NCBI RefSeq assembly: GCF_020405185.1
Contig: NZ_CP084463.1
Coordinates: 3,224,001 to 3,288,000, forward strand
Direction of reading: 5' to 3'
DNA length: 64,000 bases
Source of the DNA: Halomicrobium salinisoli
GTDB taxonomy: Archaea; Halobacteriota; Halobacteria; Halobacteriales; Haloarculaceae
Under the pieces are notes generated by a model. It did no database searches, had not been told where the DNA came from, and saw only the letters and a program-made list of their open reading frames with translations. Position numbers and translations under genes: made by a program. Shown piece after piece: positions 1 to 8,384 of this stretch. Numbering within the stretch: the first letter of the stretch is position 1; each line of letters begins with the position of its first letter.

Positions 1-953
1 TGGCGGAGAGCGACGACCTGGGACAGTACCCCGTCGTCAGCGTCCGTCGCTCCGACGAGGGCCAGGGAGACGTCTACGGCCGGGCGGAGCTGTACACCTG
101 TATCCCCTCGAACGTGACCAGCGACCTGTTCGAGGACCTCCACGCGGCCGTGCTGATGAGCGCCACCCTGCGGCCGTTCGACGTGACCGAGGACGTCCTC
201 GGCCTGGAGGACGCCGAGACGATGGCCTACGGGCCGCAGTTCCCCGAGGAGCGCCGGCGCACCTACGCCGTCGACGGCCCCGCGCTGTTCGCCAGCGAGC
301 GCGACGACCCGGAGACCCAGGACGTCGTCGCCGGCGTGCTCGAGGACGCCGCCCGGATGACGCCCGGGAACACGCTCGCCTTTTTCCCCAGTTACGCCGA
401 GGCCGAGCGCTATCACGAGCGCGTGGCCACGGACGCGAGGACGTATCTCGACGAGCCCGGCACGCAGGCCCGTGACCTCCGCCGGGAGTTCGTCGACGAC
501 GACGACGGCGTCCTGTTCACTTCACTGTGGGGCACCCTCGCCGAGGGCGTCAGCTACGACGGCGACGACGCCCGGACCGTCGTGGTCGTCGGCGTCCCGT
601 ACCCCCACCTGGACGACCGCATGGACGCGGTCCAGGACGCCTACGCGACCGCCTTCGGCGGGGACGAGGAGGCCGGCTGGCGCTACGCCGTCGAGATTCC
701 CACGGTGCGCAAAACCCGGCAGGCGCTCGGCCGGGTCGTCCGCTCGCCCGAGGACTTCGGGGCCCGGATCCTGCTGGACAAGCGCTACACCGAGGCCGCC
801 GGGATGGAGATGCGCGACTACGCCGTGCGGGGGACGTTCCCGCCGGAGGAGCGCAGCGAGATGATCGACGTCGACCCCGAGAAGCTCAAGTTCGCGATGC
901 TGAACTTCTACCGGGACGTCGACGGCTACGACGGCGAGCCGCCGCGGCCCTGA
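1..953 (+). CDS. XPD/Rad3-type DNA helicase, C-terminal part (5' truncated by window edge)
   Basis: The reading frame is open from the left edge, so only the second half of the protein is present. Visible are the MSATL segment, a motif V-like stretch (FTSLWGTLAEGVSY) and a motif VI-like stretch (RQALGRVVRSPEDFGARILL), the order found in the C-terminal motor domain of XPD/DinG superfamily 2 helicases. The family unwinds DNA 5' to 3' with ATP and usually carries an iron-sulphur cluster; that N-terminal part lies outside the window, so it cannot be checked. The GTG at 114 is an internal codon, not the start. Role in nucleotide excision or general repair is inferred from the family. Confidence 0.85.
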   Translation, partial: AESDDLGQYPVVSVRRSDEGQGDVYGRAELYTCIPSNVTSDLFEDLHAAVLMSATLRPFDVTEDVLGLEDAETMAYGPQFPEERRRTYAVDGPALFASERDDPETQDVVAGVLEDAARMTPGNTLAFFPSYAEAERYHERVATDARTYLDEPGTQARDLRREFVDDDDGVLFTSLWGTLAEGVSYDGDDARTVVVVGVPYPHLDDRMDAVQDAYATAFGGDEEAGWRYAVEIPTVRKTRQALGRVVRSPEDFGARILLDKRYTEAAGMEMRDYAVRGTFPPEERSEMIDVDPEKLKFAMLNFYRDVDGYDGEPPRP

Positions 954-1085
954 GCGGGACGCCAGCGGTGGTCAGCTGTGACGCGTACGTGATTGCGAGT
1001 GATAAGAAGACGGTGACGAGTTCCGGTCTAGCCGGTCCGAAGCTGTGACCAGACTCTTGCGGGCGCTGGCGCAAAGCCCGAACCC

Positions 1086-1751
1086 ATGGCAGTCCTCGCG
1101 GATCTGGTCGTCCCCGGCGACGAGTTCGTCCTCGCGGAGGCGCTGACGTCCGAGTCCGGCGTCCGCGTCGAAATCAAGCGCGTGGTCGCCGGGACCGCCG
1201 ACGTGACGCCGTTTTTCTGGGCGTTCGGCGACCGTCTCGACGACTTCGAGTCCGCGCTGTCGGCCGATTCGGAGGTCCGCGCGGTCGACCCGCTGGAGAC
1301 CACCGACGAGGGCGAGCGGTTCTACCGGGTGAGCTGGGACCGGTCCGCGCCGAGCCTCCTGACGGCCGTCGCCGACGCCGAGGCCACGATTCTGGAGGCC
1401 GTCAACGACGACGACGGCGTGTGGGAGCTGAAGGTCCTCTTCCCGGACCGAGGGGCGCTGTCGGCGTTCCACGACTACTGCCTGGAACACGACTTCGGCA
1501 TCCGGCTCGAACGGGTCTACAGCCCGGAGAACCCAGAGGAGCGCGGCCAGTACGGCGTCACCGACGACCAGCAGGAGGCGCTCGTGGCCGCCTACCACGC
1601 CGGGTACTTCGAGGTCCCCCGGTCGACGACGCTGGCCGACATCGCCGGCGACCTGGGCATCTCACGGAACGCCGCGTCCGCGCGCCTCCGGCGCGGCCAC
1701 CGGAACCTCCTGGCGAGTACTCTCGTCCACGACGAGGGATCGGGGACCTGA
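1086..1751 (+). CDS. HTH-10 family (bacterio-opsin activator-like) transcriptional regulator
   Basis: A 221-residue cytoplasmic protein. The last ~55 residues (GVTDDQQEALVAAYHAGYFE, then DIAGDLGISRNAASARLRRG) form the helix-turn-helix of the HTH-10 family typified by Bat of Halobacterium. The N-terminal ~150 residues match the sensor-like module that precedes this HTH in many haloarchaeal regulators; there is no PAS or GAF domain. Start is ATG at 1086. It stands alone between the helicase and a HalOD1 gene on the same strand. The target genes cannot be told from sequence. Confidence 0.85.
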   Translation: MAVLADLVVPGDEFVLAEALTSESGVRVEIKRVVAGTADVTPFFWAFGDRLDDFESALSADSEVRAVDPLETTDEGERFYRVSWDRSAPSLLTAVADAEATILEAVNDDDGVWELKVLFPDRGALSAFHDYCLEHDFGIRLERVYSPENPEERGQYGVTDDQQEALVAAYHAGYFEVPRSTTLADIAGDLGISRNAASARLRRGHRNLLASTLVHDEGSGT

Positions 1752-1879
1752 TCCGCGAGGACGCCGGTGGGTGACCGATGCCGGTCGATCCGCGGACTGG
1801 GCGCCCGCGGACTGAAAAAGCCGGTAGCATTCCCACACGCCGACCAAGACGCTCGCGAGCCAAAGCCCCCGGGAGAACG

Positions 1880-2161
1880 ATGACCGACGGACACCAATCG
1901 GTAGCGAGCACGGTATCGCCGCCAGACGACCCGACGCTTGAGTACGACCGGGGGGTCGACGAGCCGCTCGTCGACGCCGTCGTCGCGGCGGTGGGGGACG
2001 CCACGGGCACCAGCGTGACCGACCTCCAGCCGCTGTACTCCGCCGTCGACCCGGACGCGCTCGAAGCCCTGGTCGAGTCCAGCGGCGACGTGGCAATCGC
2101 CTTCGAATACGGGTCACGCCGCGTGGTAGTCGACGGAGAGCGGAGTGTGACAGTCTACTGA
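1880..2161 (+). CDS. HalOD1 output-domain protein
   Basis: A 93-residue protein. The second half (SAVDPDALEALVESSGD..., IAFEYGSRRVVVDGE) is the pattern of the HalOD1 output domain, a small haloarchaeal module often linked to signalling genes; its molecular role is unknown. An in-frame GTG lies 102 nt upstream, but that stretch codes for Arg/Pro-rich sequence unlike a haloarchaeal protein; ATG 1880 follows gggagaac and gives the usual length, so it is preferred. A palindromic element begins 4 nt after the stop codon. Confidence 0.75.
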   Translation: MTDGHQSVASTVSPPDDPTLEYDRGVDEPLVDAVVAAVGDATGTSVTDLQPLYSAVDPDALEALVESSGDVAIAFEYGSRRVVVDGERSVTVY

Positions 2162-2164
2162 GTA

Positions 2165-2300
2165 CGAGGTTCCGACCGGAGGGAGGAACCTCGGAACTGG
2201 CGAGCGGGAGCGACCGGAGGGAGCGACACGCGAGCCGCAAGGTCGACCGGAGGGAGGAACCTCGGATCGGACGAACGAAGTGAGGCCTCGAAACGAGCGA
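2165..2300. repeat. Palindromic gaccggaggga element, with partial copies
   Basis: A perfect 9-bp inverted repeat (cgaggttcc at 2165-2173, ggaacctcg at 2185-2193) encloses the 11-nt loop gaccggaggga. A 23-bp stretch at 2173-2195 is repeated exactly at 2244-2266 (period 71), and part of it occurs again at 2211-2227. The same loop with one change sits at 42019-42029 inside a different stem. The region lies between the HalOD1 gene and serB and shows no coding potential. Confidence 0.7.
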
Positions 2301-2357
2301 GCGACGCGCGAACCGAAACCGGGGAGTTTGAAACCCCGCGCGCGAAAGTGGTCGGCA

Positions 2358-2990
2358 ATGATAGTCGCGTTCGACTTCGACGGGACGCTCTCGGACTCCG
2401 AGATGACGGTGCTGCTGGGGGAACGCAACGGGACGGCCGACGACATGGCCGAGATCACCGAGCGGGCGATGAACGACGAGATCGCATACGCCGAGAGCCT
2501 GCGCCAGCGCTGCGCGCTGCTCGAGGGACTGCCGGACGAGGAGGCTGCCGCGGCCTTCGACCAGGTCGCGCTGCGGCCGGGCGCGGCGGACGTCATCGAG
2601 TCGCTGCGCGAGGCGGGCGTGTACGTCTGCATTCTCACGGGCGGCTTCGAGCGCGGCGTCGCCCGCGCACTCGAAAAGGAGGGGGTCGAGGTCGACGCCA
2701 TCGTGGCGAATCGCCTGCCAGTGGAGGGGGACGAACTGACCGGCGCCGTCGAGGGGCCGCTCATCGAGGGCACCAAGGACGACGCGCTGGAGGTCGTGAC
2801 GGCGGTCGTCGGCGAGGACCGCGAGGACACCGTGGCCGTCGGCGACGGCGCCAACGACCTGCCGATGCTGGAGGTGGCTGGTCTGGCCGTCGGGTTCGAT
2901 CCGAAGCCGGCCGTGGCGCCGTCCTGCGACACCATCGTCGAGTCGATGGAGGCGCTGGGCGAGCTCTTCGAGGAAGAGGGCGTTCTGTAG
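2358..2990 (+). CDS. serB: Phosphoserine phosphatase
   Basis: A 210-residue HAD-superfamily hydrolase. Motif I is at the very N-terminus (FDFDGTLSD, residues 5-13), motif II is the LTGG segment, and motif III/IV reads VGDGANDLPML near residue 165, the SerB signature. It removes phosphate from L-phosphoserine in the last step of serine synthesis; the serA gene for the first step is in the same window at 24598. ATG 2358 places motif I 5 residues from the start, as in SerB orthologues; the 26 codons upstream belong to the repeat region. Confidence 0.9.
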   Translation: MIVAFDFDGTLSDSEMTVLLGERNGTADDMAEITERAMNDEIAYAESLRQRCALLEGLPDEEAAAAFDQVALRPGAADVIESLREAGVYVCILTGGFERGVARALEKEGVEVDAIVANRLPVEGDELTGAVEGPLIEGTKDDALEVVTAVVGEDREDTVAVGDGANDLPMLEVAGLAVGFDPKPAVAPSCDTIVESMEALGELFEEEGVL

Positions 2991-3009
2991 CGCGTCGGGC
3001 GTCGAACCG

Positions 3010-3354
3010 TCAGCTGAACCGCCGGAAGACGACAGCGAGGTAGGCGACGGCGACGACCAGCGCCGCGACCGGGAGGAACGCCTCGCGGAGGGATCCGACG
3101 ACCGCCAGCAGCGCGTACAGCTCCATCGCCGCGGTCCGGGCCCACGCCTCCATCGCCCACAGGCCGAGCAGGACGACCAGGTGGGCCAGCGAGAGGGCGA
3201 TCGCCCCGAGACCGAGGAGCGGGGCGGTCCCGAGCGAGACGAGGCCCCACCCGAGACCGCCGATCGACGCCGCGAACCCGACGGCGACCAGCGCCTTCAC
3301 TCCGCGGGGCTGGCGGACGGCGTCCAGCAGCCCGATCCCGCTGTTCCGTGACAC
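3010..3354 (-). CDS. Small multi-pass membrane protein
   Basis: A 114-residue, very hydrophobic protein with about four predicted membrane segments (from residues 20, 45, 75 and 93) and a basic C-terminus (FRRFS). The chosen GTG start at 3354 opens the sequence SRNSGIGLLDAVRQPRGVKA; the open frame continues upstream to 3651, but that part has no membrane or domain character and would overlap the cspA promoter and gene. The RGVKAL pattern before the first helix resembles DUF2127-like membrane proteins; that link is weak. Function unknown. Confidence 0.6.
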   Translation of the reverse strand: MSRNSGIGLLDAVRQPRGVKALVAVGFAASIGGLGWGLVSLGTAPLLGLGAIALSLAHLVVLLGLWAMEAWARTAAMELYALLAVVGSLREAFLPVAALVVAVAYLAVVFRRFS

Positions 3355-3527
3355 GCCTGAAGCACCGTCGGACGGGAGCAAAAAGCTCGCGGTCCGCCCG
3401 GCGACCGCCGGCGGGCGGCCGTTCGGAGCGTCCGGCCCTCGGCGATTCGGCGTCGTTCCTCGTCTCGCCTCCCCGAGAAGTACGAAACGCCGGCTATCCG
3501 TGGTCGTGGTACCGCGACTCTCGGAAC

Positions 3528-3535
3528 CCTTATAC
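3528..3535 (+). promoter_or_regulatory. TATA box of the cold-shock gene
   Basis: The sequence ccttatac is centred about 30 nt before the cspA ATG, the spacing of haloarchaeal promoters for leaderless or near-leaderless transcripts. Confidence 0.6.
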
Positions 3536-3561
3536 CCGTATCGTCCCTCTGATAATTTACA

Positions 3562-3756
3562 ATGGCAGAAGGCACTGTTGATTTCTTCAACGACACTGGC
3601 GGTTACGGTTTCATCTCGACTGAGGACGCGGACGACGACGTGTTCTTCCACATGGAAGACGTGGGCGGCCCGGACCTCGAGGAGGGAGAGGACATCGAAT
3701 TCGACATCGAACAGGCCCCAAAGGGCCCGCGCGCGTCGAACGTCGTCCGCGCTTAA
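3562..3756 (+). CDS. cspA: Cold-shock domain protein
   Basis: A 64-residue single cold-shock domain. The RNP1-like segment GGYGFIS (residues 13-19) and the RNP2-like segment DVFFHMEDV (residues 26-34) are the nucleic-acid binding strands of CspA proteins. The family binds single-stranded RNA or DNA and melts structure. The protein is acidic except for these strands, as expected in a salt-in archaeon. It is monocistronic, with its own TATA box and a T-rich stretch after the stop. Confidence 0.92.
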   Translation: MAEGTVDFFNDTGGYGFISTEDADDDVFFHMEDVGGPDLEEGEDIEFDIEQAPKGPRASNVVRA

Positions 3757-3772
3757 GTCGGTCTCTACCGGC

Positions 3773-3788
3773 TGTTTTCGCGTTTTTC
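3773..3788 (+). terminator. T-rich terminator after cspA
   Basis: Two T runs (tttt and ttttt) in a G+C-rich context 17 nt after the cspA stop codon; archaeal transcription ends at such T-rich tracts. Confidence 0.5.
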
Positions 3789-3930
3789 GATCGCCGAGCG
3801 ACGGCGTCGTCGGTCGGACGTTCCAGAACGGTCGTCGACTACTCGGCGGCGCGTCAGACCCGGTAGACGGCTGGCTGGTCCCGGCGCCGTCGGCCGGAAA
3901 TCATATGTGGACTCGGGAGAGTCGTGGTCT

Positions 3931-4101
3931 ATGATCGAGATCGACGCGCGGCATCGGCGGGCTGTGGCGCTCGTCGTCGCGGGTGCGTTCCTCCTCGCGT
4001 CGGTCGTGCTGCTGGCCAACCGGGCGCACGGGTCCGGAATCCTGACCGCGCTGCTGTCCTTCGGCGCGTTCGGGCTGCTCGGCGGGACCGACGGCGAGTG
4101 A
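3931..4101 (+). CDS. Small membrane protein of unknown function
   Basis: A 56-residue protein (MIEIDARHRRAVALVVAG...) with two hydrophobic segments (residues ~11-28 and ~35-50) joined by a short polar loop. ATG 3931 is chosen; the tcatatgt sequence ~27 nt upstream could be its TATA box, which would exclude the GTG at 3907. No family recognised. Confidence 0.5.
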   Translation: MIEIDARHRRAVALVVAGAFLLASVVLLANRAHGSGILTALLSFGAFGLLGGTDGE

Positions 4102-4113
4102 GGACGACCCGGG

Positions 4114-5403
4114 TCAGGTCGCCTCGTCGATGGCCTGGTCCAGGTCGGCGATGACGTCGTCGGCCGACTCGAGACCGACGGACAAACGGACCATCTCGTC
4201 GGTGACGCCGGCGGCCTGCTTCTCCTCGTCGGTGAGCTGCTGGTGGGTCGTCGACGCGGGGTGGATGATGAGCGTCTTCGCGTCGCCGACGTTCGCCAGC
4301 AGCGACGCGATCTCGGTCGACTCGACGGTCGTCCGGGCGGCGTCGTAGCCGGCCTCCAGGCCGAAGGTGATCATGCCGCCGTAGCCGCCGTCGAGGTACT
4401 CGCTGGCCTCCTCGTGGGTCTCGTGGTCCTCCAGCCCGGGGTAGGTGACCCAGGAGACCTCCGGGTGATCCCGCAGGTGCTCGGCGACCGCCATGGCGTT
4501 CTCGCAGTGGCGCTCCATCCGCACCGGGAGCGTCTCCAGGCCCTGCAGCGTCGTCCAGGCGTCGAAGGGGGCCTGCTGGTTGCCCATGTCGCGCAGGCCG
4601 CGCGCGATGGCGGCGTAGGTGAACCCGGCCGGCTCGAACGTCTCGGCGAAGTTGACGCCGTGGTAGGCCGGGTTCTCCTGGGCGATCTCGGGGAACGCAT
4701 CGGCGTGCTCGCTCCACGGGAAGCTCCCCCCGTCGACGAGGATCCCGCCGACGGTGGTGCCGTGGCCGTGGATCCACTTCGTCGTGGAGTTCCACACGAT
4801 GTCGGCCCCGTGCTCGATGGGGTTGCAGAGATAGGGCGTCGCGAAGGTGTTGTCCACGAACAGCGGGACGCCGTTGTCGTGGGCGATGTCGGCCAGCCGC
4901 TCGATGTCCGGGGTCACCAGGGCCGGGTTGCCGATGGTCTCGAAGTGGACGTAGGCGGTGTCGTCGTCGATGGCCTCCTCGTAGGCCTCGTAGTCGAGGG
5001 TGTCGACGAAGCGGGCCTCGACGCCGTTGCGCGGGGCCGTGTGCGTGAAGTAGGTGTAGGTCCCGCCGTACAGCGACGAGGCGGTGACCACGTTGTCGCC
5101 CGCGTCTGCCAGCAGGAAGGTAGCGAGGTTCAGCGCCGCCATCCCCGAGGACGTCGCGACGGCGCCGACCCCGCCCTCCAGCGCGGCGAGCCGTTCCTGG
5201 AGCATCTCGTTGGTGGGGTTCATCAGCCGCGAGTAGATGTGCCCGGGCTTCTCCAGGGCGAACTGCGCGGCGGCGTCCTCGGCGTCCTCGAAGACGTACG
5301 AGGTCGTCTGGTAGATGGGCGGCGCGCGCGCGTTCGCGTGTGACTCCGGTTCCTCCTGGCCCACGTGCAGGGCGTCCGTCTCGAAGCCGCGGTCCTCGCT
5401 CAT
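4114..5403 (-). CDS. metY: O-acetylhomoserine aminocarboxypropyltransferase (homocysteine synthase)
   Basis: A 429-residue PLP enzyme of the Cys/Met metabolism family. The PLP lysine is K209 in NSTTKWIHGHGT; the SSGMAAL segment (85-91) and YSRLMNPT (58-65) bind the cofactor phosphate and substrate. Length and the SxTKWIHGHG pattern fit MetY, which makes homocysteine from O-acetylhomoserine and sulfide, better than the shorter cystathionine gamma-synthases, though the two are hard to separate by eye. No metX acetyltransferase is next to it. Confidence 0.85.
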   Translation of the reverse strand: MSEDRGFETDALHVGQEEPESHANARAPPIYQTTSYVFEDAEDAAAQFALEKPGHIYSRLMNPTNEMLQERLAALEGGVGAVATSSGMAALNLATFLLADAGDNVVTASSLYGGTYTYFTHTAPRNGVEARFVDTLDYEAYEEAIDDDTAYVHFETIGNPALVTPDIERLADIAHDNGVPLFVDNTFATPYLCNPIEHGADIVWNSTTKWIHGHGTTVGGILVDGGSFPWSEHADAFPEIAQENPAYHGVNFAETFEPAGFTYAAIARGLRDMGNQQAPFDAWTTLQGLETLPVRMERHCENAMAVAEHLRDHPEVSWVTYPGLEDHETHEEASEYLDGGYGGMITFGLEAGYDAARTTVESTEIASLLANVGDAKTLIIHPASTTHQQLTDEEKQAAGVTDEMVRLSVGLESADDVIADLDQAIDEAT

Positions 5404-5558
5404 GATACAGGCCTACGCACGACGCCCCGAACCTTAAAAACGGGCGCAGCGGCCGTTCGTGCCCGGTGTCGCGGATAGCGGCCAGTATTCGGTCGCGATC
5501 CGAACTCGTTCGGGGACGAGACGACCCTCGAGAGGGCGGAGGCGAAACCGGGACCGGC

Positions 5559-7142
5559 TTAGGCGAACTTCCGGACCGTCATGTCCAGCGTGTCCAGGTC
5601 GAGGATCGGCGCGTACCCCGAGTCCGGGTCGATGTTGACGCTCTCCTGGAAGGCGGTCTGGGCCTGCCAGCACCCGGAGTTCAGCGCGAGGACGTTGTGG
5701 TACTTCCCCCAGCCGAGCTTGTGGACGTGGCCGGTGTGGAACACGTCGGGGACCTCCTCGATGACGAGGTAGTCCCGGTCCTCCGGCGCGAGGCGGGTGT
5801 GACCACCGTACTGCGGCGCGACGTGGCGCTTCTTGAGCAACTGGTACATCGCCTTGTGGGGCTCGTCGTAGCTGGCCTTGTCGTCGGGTAGCTCCGCGAT
5901 GACCTCGTCCAGCGAGACGCCGTGGTACATCAGGACGGAGACCCCCTCGACGGTCACCAGGGAAGGGTTGGAGTGGATCTCGGCGTCGTGGGCCGTCATG
6001 ATCGAGCGCAGTTCCTCGTCGAACCCGGGCTGGGGCTCGGCCAGGCGGACGGCGTCGTGGTTGCCCGGGATCATCCGGATCTCCATGTCCCCGGGGACCT
6101 CCTTGAGGTACTCGGAGAAGCGCTCGTACTGGTCGTAGATGTCGACGACGTCGAGTTCCTCGTCCTGGTCGGGGTAGACGCCGACGCCCTCGACCATGTC
6201 GCCGGCGATCAGCAGGTACTCGACGGATTCGGCCTCCTCGGTGTGGAGCCAGTCGGTGAACCGGTGCCAGGCCTCGGCCATGAACTCCTGGCTGCCGACG
6301 TGGACGTCCGAGATGAGCGCCGCCTGGACGTGGCGGTCCGCGGTCGAGGGACTGTGAGTCCGCGGGACGTCCGGGAAGTGGATCGAATCGGCGAAGAGGA
6401 TGCCCGAGTCGTCGGCCAGCGTCCCCTCGACGGCGATGACCTCGTCGTACAGCAGTTCCTGGACGAGGTCCGCGAACGGGCGGTCTTTCATCACGAGTGC
6501 GGGGAAGGTCCCGTTCGTGTCCTCCAGTTCGATCAGCCAGTGGCCGCTGGCCGTCGAGCGGATGTCCGAGACCATGCCGACGACGGCCGCCTCCTCCCCG
6601 CCCGTCATCGACTCCAGCGCGGAGGTCGGCCGGTGGTTCACCCGCCCCCGGAGCTGCTTCGAGAGCTTCTCGTAGCGGTCGCGGAACACGGCGACGAAGT
6701 CGGTGTACTCCCCGGTCCCCGTCGACCGACCGGTCATGTCGTTCTCGACGGTCACGGACCGCTTCTCGGGGTCGACGTCGCGGGCGTTCCCCCCGGAAGA
6801 CCCCCCTGTTTCGACTGGAGCGGTCCCGACGCCGTCTCCCGACGACGCCGTCCCGGGTCCACCTGAAACGGGGGGGTCGTCGCCGGGCGTCGGCGCGGTC
6901 GGTTCCGCTCCCGAGTCCGCGGGCTCCGAACGCGACCGCTCCCCCTCGTGTTTCGATTCCAGGACGTCCCTGACGTGGTCCGCCGATAGCTTCAGCGCGT
7001 TGTCGGGCGCCGTTTCGAGTGCGCGCTCCAGGGCCGCGTCGGGGTCCGGCGCGTCCGCCAGCAGCGTCACTGCCTCGCGCTCGGCGTTGTACCCCCGATT
7101 CGCGAGTTCGCTGACGATCCGCGCCGGCGTCTCCAGTGGCAC
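5559..7142 (-). CDS. polB: DNA polymerase II (PolD) small subunit DP1, 3'-5' exonuclease
   Basis: The small subunit of the archaeal replicase PolD, 527 residues. After an N-terminal helical domain comes an acidic, Gly/Ser/Pro-rich linker (roughly residues 85-145), an OB-fold region, and a C-terminal metallophosphoesterase domain with its metal motifs intact: SDVHVGS, AGDMVEG, PGNHDAV and HTGHVHKLG. These residues give the proofreading exonuclease. The GTG at 7142 (VPLETPARIV) is preferred over the TTG at 7169: the TTG overlaps a ccttttgt sequence that sits where the TATA box for 7142 should be. The linker DNA carries two ORB-like boxes. The partner DP2 ends the window at 63241. Confidence 0.92.
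   Translation of the reverse strand: MPLETPARIVSELANRGYNAEREAVTLLADAPDPDAALERALETAPDNALKLSADHVRDVLESKHEGERSRSEPADSGAEPTAPTPGDDPPVSGGPGTASSGDGVGTAPVETGGSSGGNARDVDPEKRSVTVENDMTGRSTGTGEYTDFVAVFRDRYEKLSKQLRGRVNHRPTSALESMTGGEEAAVVGMVSDIRSTASGHWLIELEDTNGTFPALVMKDRPFADLVQELLYDEVIAVEGTLADDSGILFADSIHFPDVPRTHSPSTADRHVQAALISDVHVGSQEFMAEAWHRFTDWLHTEEAESVEYLLIAGDMVEGVGVYPDQDEELDVVDIYDQYERFSEYLKEVPGDMEIRMIPGNHDAVRLAEPQPGFDEELRSIMTAHDAEIHSNPSLVTVEGVSVLMYHGVSLDEVIAELPDDKASYDEPHKAMYQLLKKRHVAPQYGGHTRLAPEDRDYLVIEEVPDVFHTGHVHKLGWGKYHNVLALNSGCWQAQTAFQESVNIDPDSGYAPILDLDTLDMTVRKFA
6800..6821 (-). other. ORB-like box inside the DP1 linker
   Basis: Reads tccagtcgaaacagggggg on the minus strand, close to the origin boxes at 10602 and 10871 (tcca-n3-gaaacgagggg). 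In DP1 it codes for APVETGGSS. Confidence 0.45.
6857..6878 (+). other. ORB-like box inside the DP1 linker (opposite orientation)
   Basis: Reads gtccacctgaaacggggggg on the plus strand, antisense to DP1, where it codes for DPPVSGGP. It lies 36 bp from the box at 6800 and points the other way. Confidence 0.45.
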
Positions 7143-7302
7143 AGAGTTGGAGTTGGGAAGCGACGACAAAAGGCTAGCGAACGGAGAAGAGGGGAAGGTT
7201 CATGTGAGTTACATTCACAGTCGTCGGTGATGGAGGACTGTCGCGATCGAGCGCCGTCGACCGGACGACTCGCGGGAGGCGGCCAGCCTCGTCGACGTCC
7301 AC

Positions 7303-7362
7303 GACCTGGTCAACAGCATCGGAACCGTGGCGTTCGTGGGTCGTTCCCGGTCGCGGTTAGCG
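7303..7362 (+). pseudogene. Frameshifted fragment of a second signal peptidase I gene
   Basis: The 60 bp align with 7618-7679 of the signal peptidase gene: gacctggtcaacagcatcg against gacctggtcagcagcgtcg, then ccgtggcgttcgt against ccgtggcgctcgt, and tcgcggttagcg against tcgcggtcagcg, about 80 percent identical over the first 40 bp. In the same frame the peptides are DLVNSIGTVAFVG and DLVSSVAAVALVG. A 2-nt deficit in the copy breaks the frame, and nothing of the catalytic part follows. This looks like a degraded partial duplication. Confidence 0.45.
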
Positions 7363-7399
7363 ACGAATCGGCGACCGGATCCCCGTCGCGAGACAGAAA

Positions 7400-7407
7400 G
7401 TTCATAC
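7400..7407 (+). promoter_or_regulatory. Possible TATA box of the signal peptidase gene
   Basis: The sequence gttcatac is centred 28 nt before ATG 7432 and lies between the degraded copy and the intact gene. Confidence 0.4.
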
Positions 7408-7431
7408 GAGCTACCGCCCGACGTGCCATCG

Positions 7432-8319
7432 ATGAGTGACGACCCGCGCCGGGGGGAGTCCGACCGGACAGATGGCGCCCGGGACTCGTCTCGCCGACCG
7501 AACGGCGAGGGGCCGGCTCGCGGCGACGGCGACCGGGAAATCGCCGGGGTCGAACCGCCGCGGGCCGAGCCGGCGCCGGACCGAGACGACGACGTCGACT
7601 GGCGCGTGTACGCGTACGACCTGGTCAGCAGCGTCGCGGCCGTGGCGCTCGTCGGCGCGTTTCTGTTCGCGGTCAGCGGCGTCTGGCCGCCACTGGTCGC
7701 CATCGAGAGCCCGAGCATGACGCCCCACATTCAGAAGGGCGACCTGGTGTTCGTCATGGAGGAGGAGCGGTTCCCCGGAGACGGCGCTGTCGGCGATACC
7801 GGCGTCGTCCCCGCTCAGCGGGGCGAGCAGACGGGCTATCGCACGTTCCAGGGCCACGGTGACGTCGTCGTCTACCAGCCCGACGGCAACGCCGGCCAGA
7901 CCCCGATCATCCACCGCGCCATGTTCTGGGTCGAGGCGGGCGAGAACTGGTACGACCGCGCCGACGAGGACTACGTCGGTGCGGCGGACAACTGCGAGGA
8001 GCTGTCCAACTGCCCGGCCGACGAGGCGGGCTTCATCACGAAGGGCGACTACAACCACCAGTACGACCAGGTGGGCAGTCGTCCGCTGAGCGACCCGGTC
8101 CGGCCGGCCTGGGTGATCGGAACCGCCGAGGCCCGCGTGCCGCTGCTGGGCGAGATCCGACTCCGGTCCGGCGGCGTCGGAGCGGCTGCCGCGCCGTCGC
8201 TGGACGAGGGCGGAGTCCGAAACGCGAGCGCGAACGCTTCGGACGTCTGCGTGACTGCGTCGCCGTCGGCCGGTGCGAGCGCGGCCGCCACTGACGCGAG
8301 TGCAGTCGCTGCACCCTGA
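7432..8319 (+). CDS. sec11: Signal peptidase I (Sec11-type)
   Basis: A 295-residue membrane peptidase that removes signal peptides from exported proteins on the outer face of the cell membrane. An acidic N-terminal tail (1-57) precedes one membrane helix (about 62-86). Catalytic residues of the archaeal/ER class are S95 (IESPSMTPH), H161 (PIIHR) and D206 (KGDYN); the usual bacterial lysine is replaced by histidine. The ~45-residue Ala/Ser-rich C-terminal tail is probably disordered. The frame stays open upstream to about 7230, but that part is the degraded duplicate, so ATG 7432 is taken. Confidence 0.88.
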   Translation: MSDDPRRGESDRTDGARDSSRRPNGEGPARGDGDREIAGVEPPRAEPAPDRDDDVDWRVYAYDLVSSVAAVALVGAFLFAVSGVWPPLVAIESPSMTPHIQKGDLVFVMEEERFPGDGAVGDTGVVPAQRGEQTGYRTFQGHGDVVVYQPDGNAGQTPIIHRAMFWVEAGENWYDRADEDYVGAADNCEELSNCPADEAGFITKGDYNHQYDQVGSRPLSDPVRPAWVIGTAEARVPLLGEIRLRSGGVGAAAAPSLDEGGVRNASANASDVCVTASPSAGASAAATDASAVAAP

Positions 8320-8384
8320 AGTCGGGGTATCGCTGCGGTGTCGTCGCGGACGAGTTCTCGAAGCGAATCCTCGAAAAGCGTCGC

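Noticed and set aside
7227..7439. 70-codon plus-strand frame before sec11
   Set aside because: Arg/Gly-rich; its only meaningful part (FPVAVS) is the shifted frame of the signal peptidase fragment described separately.
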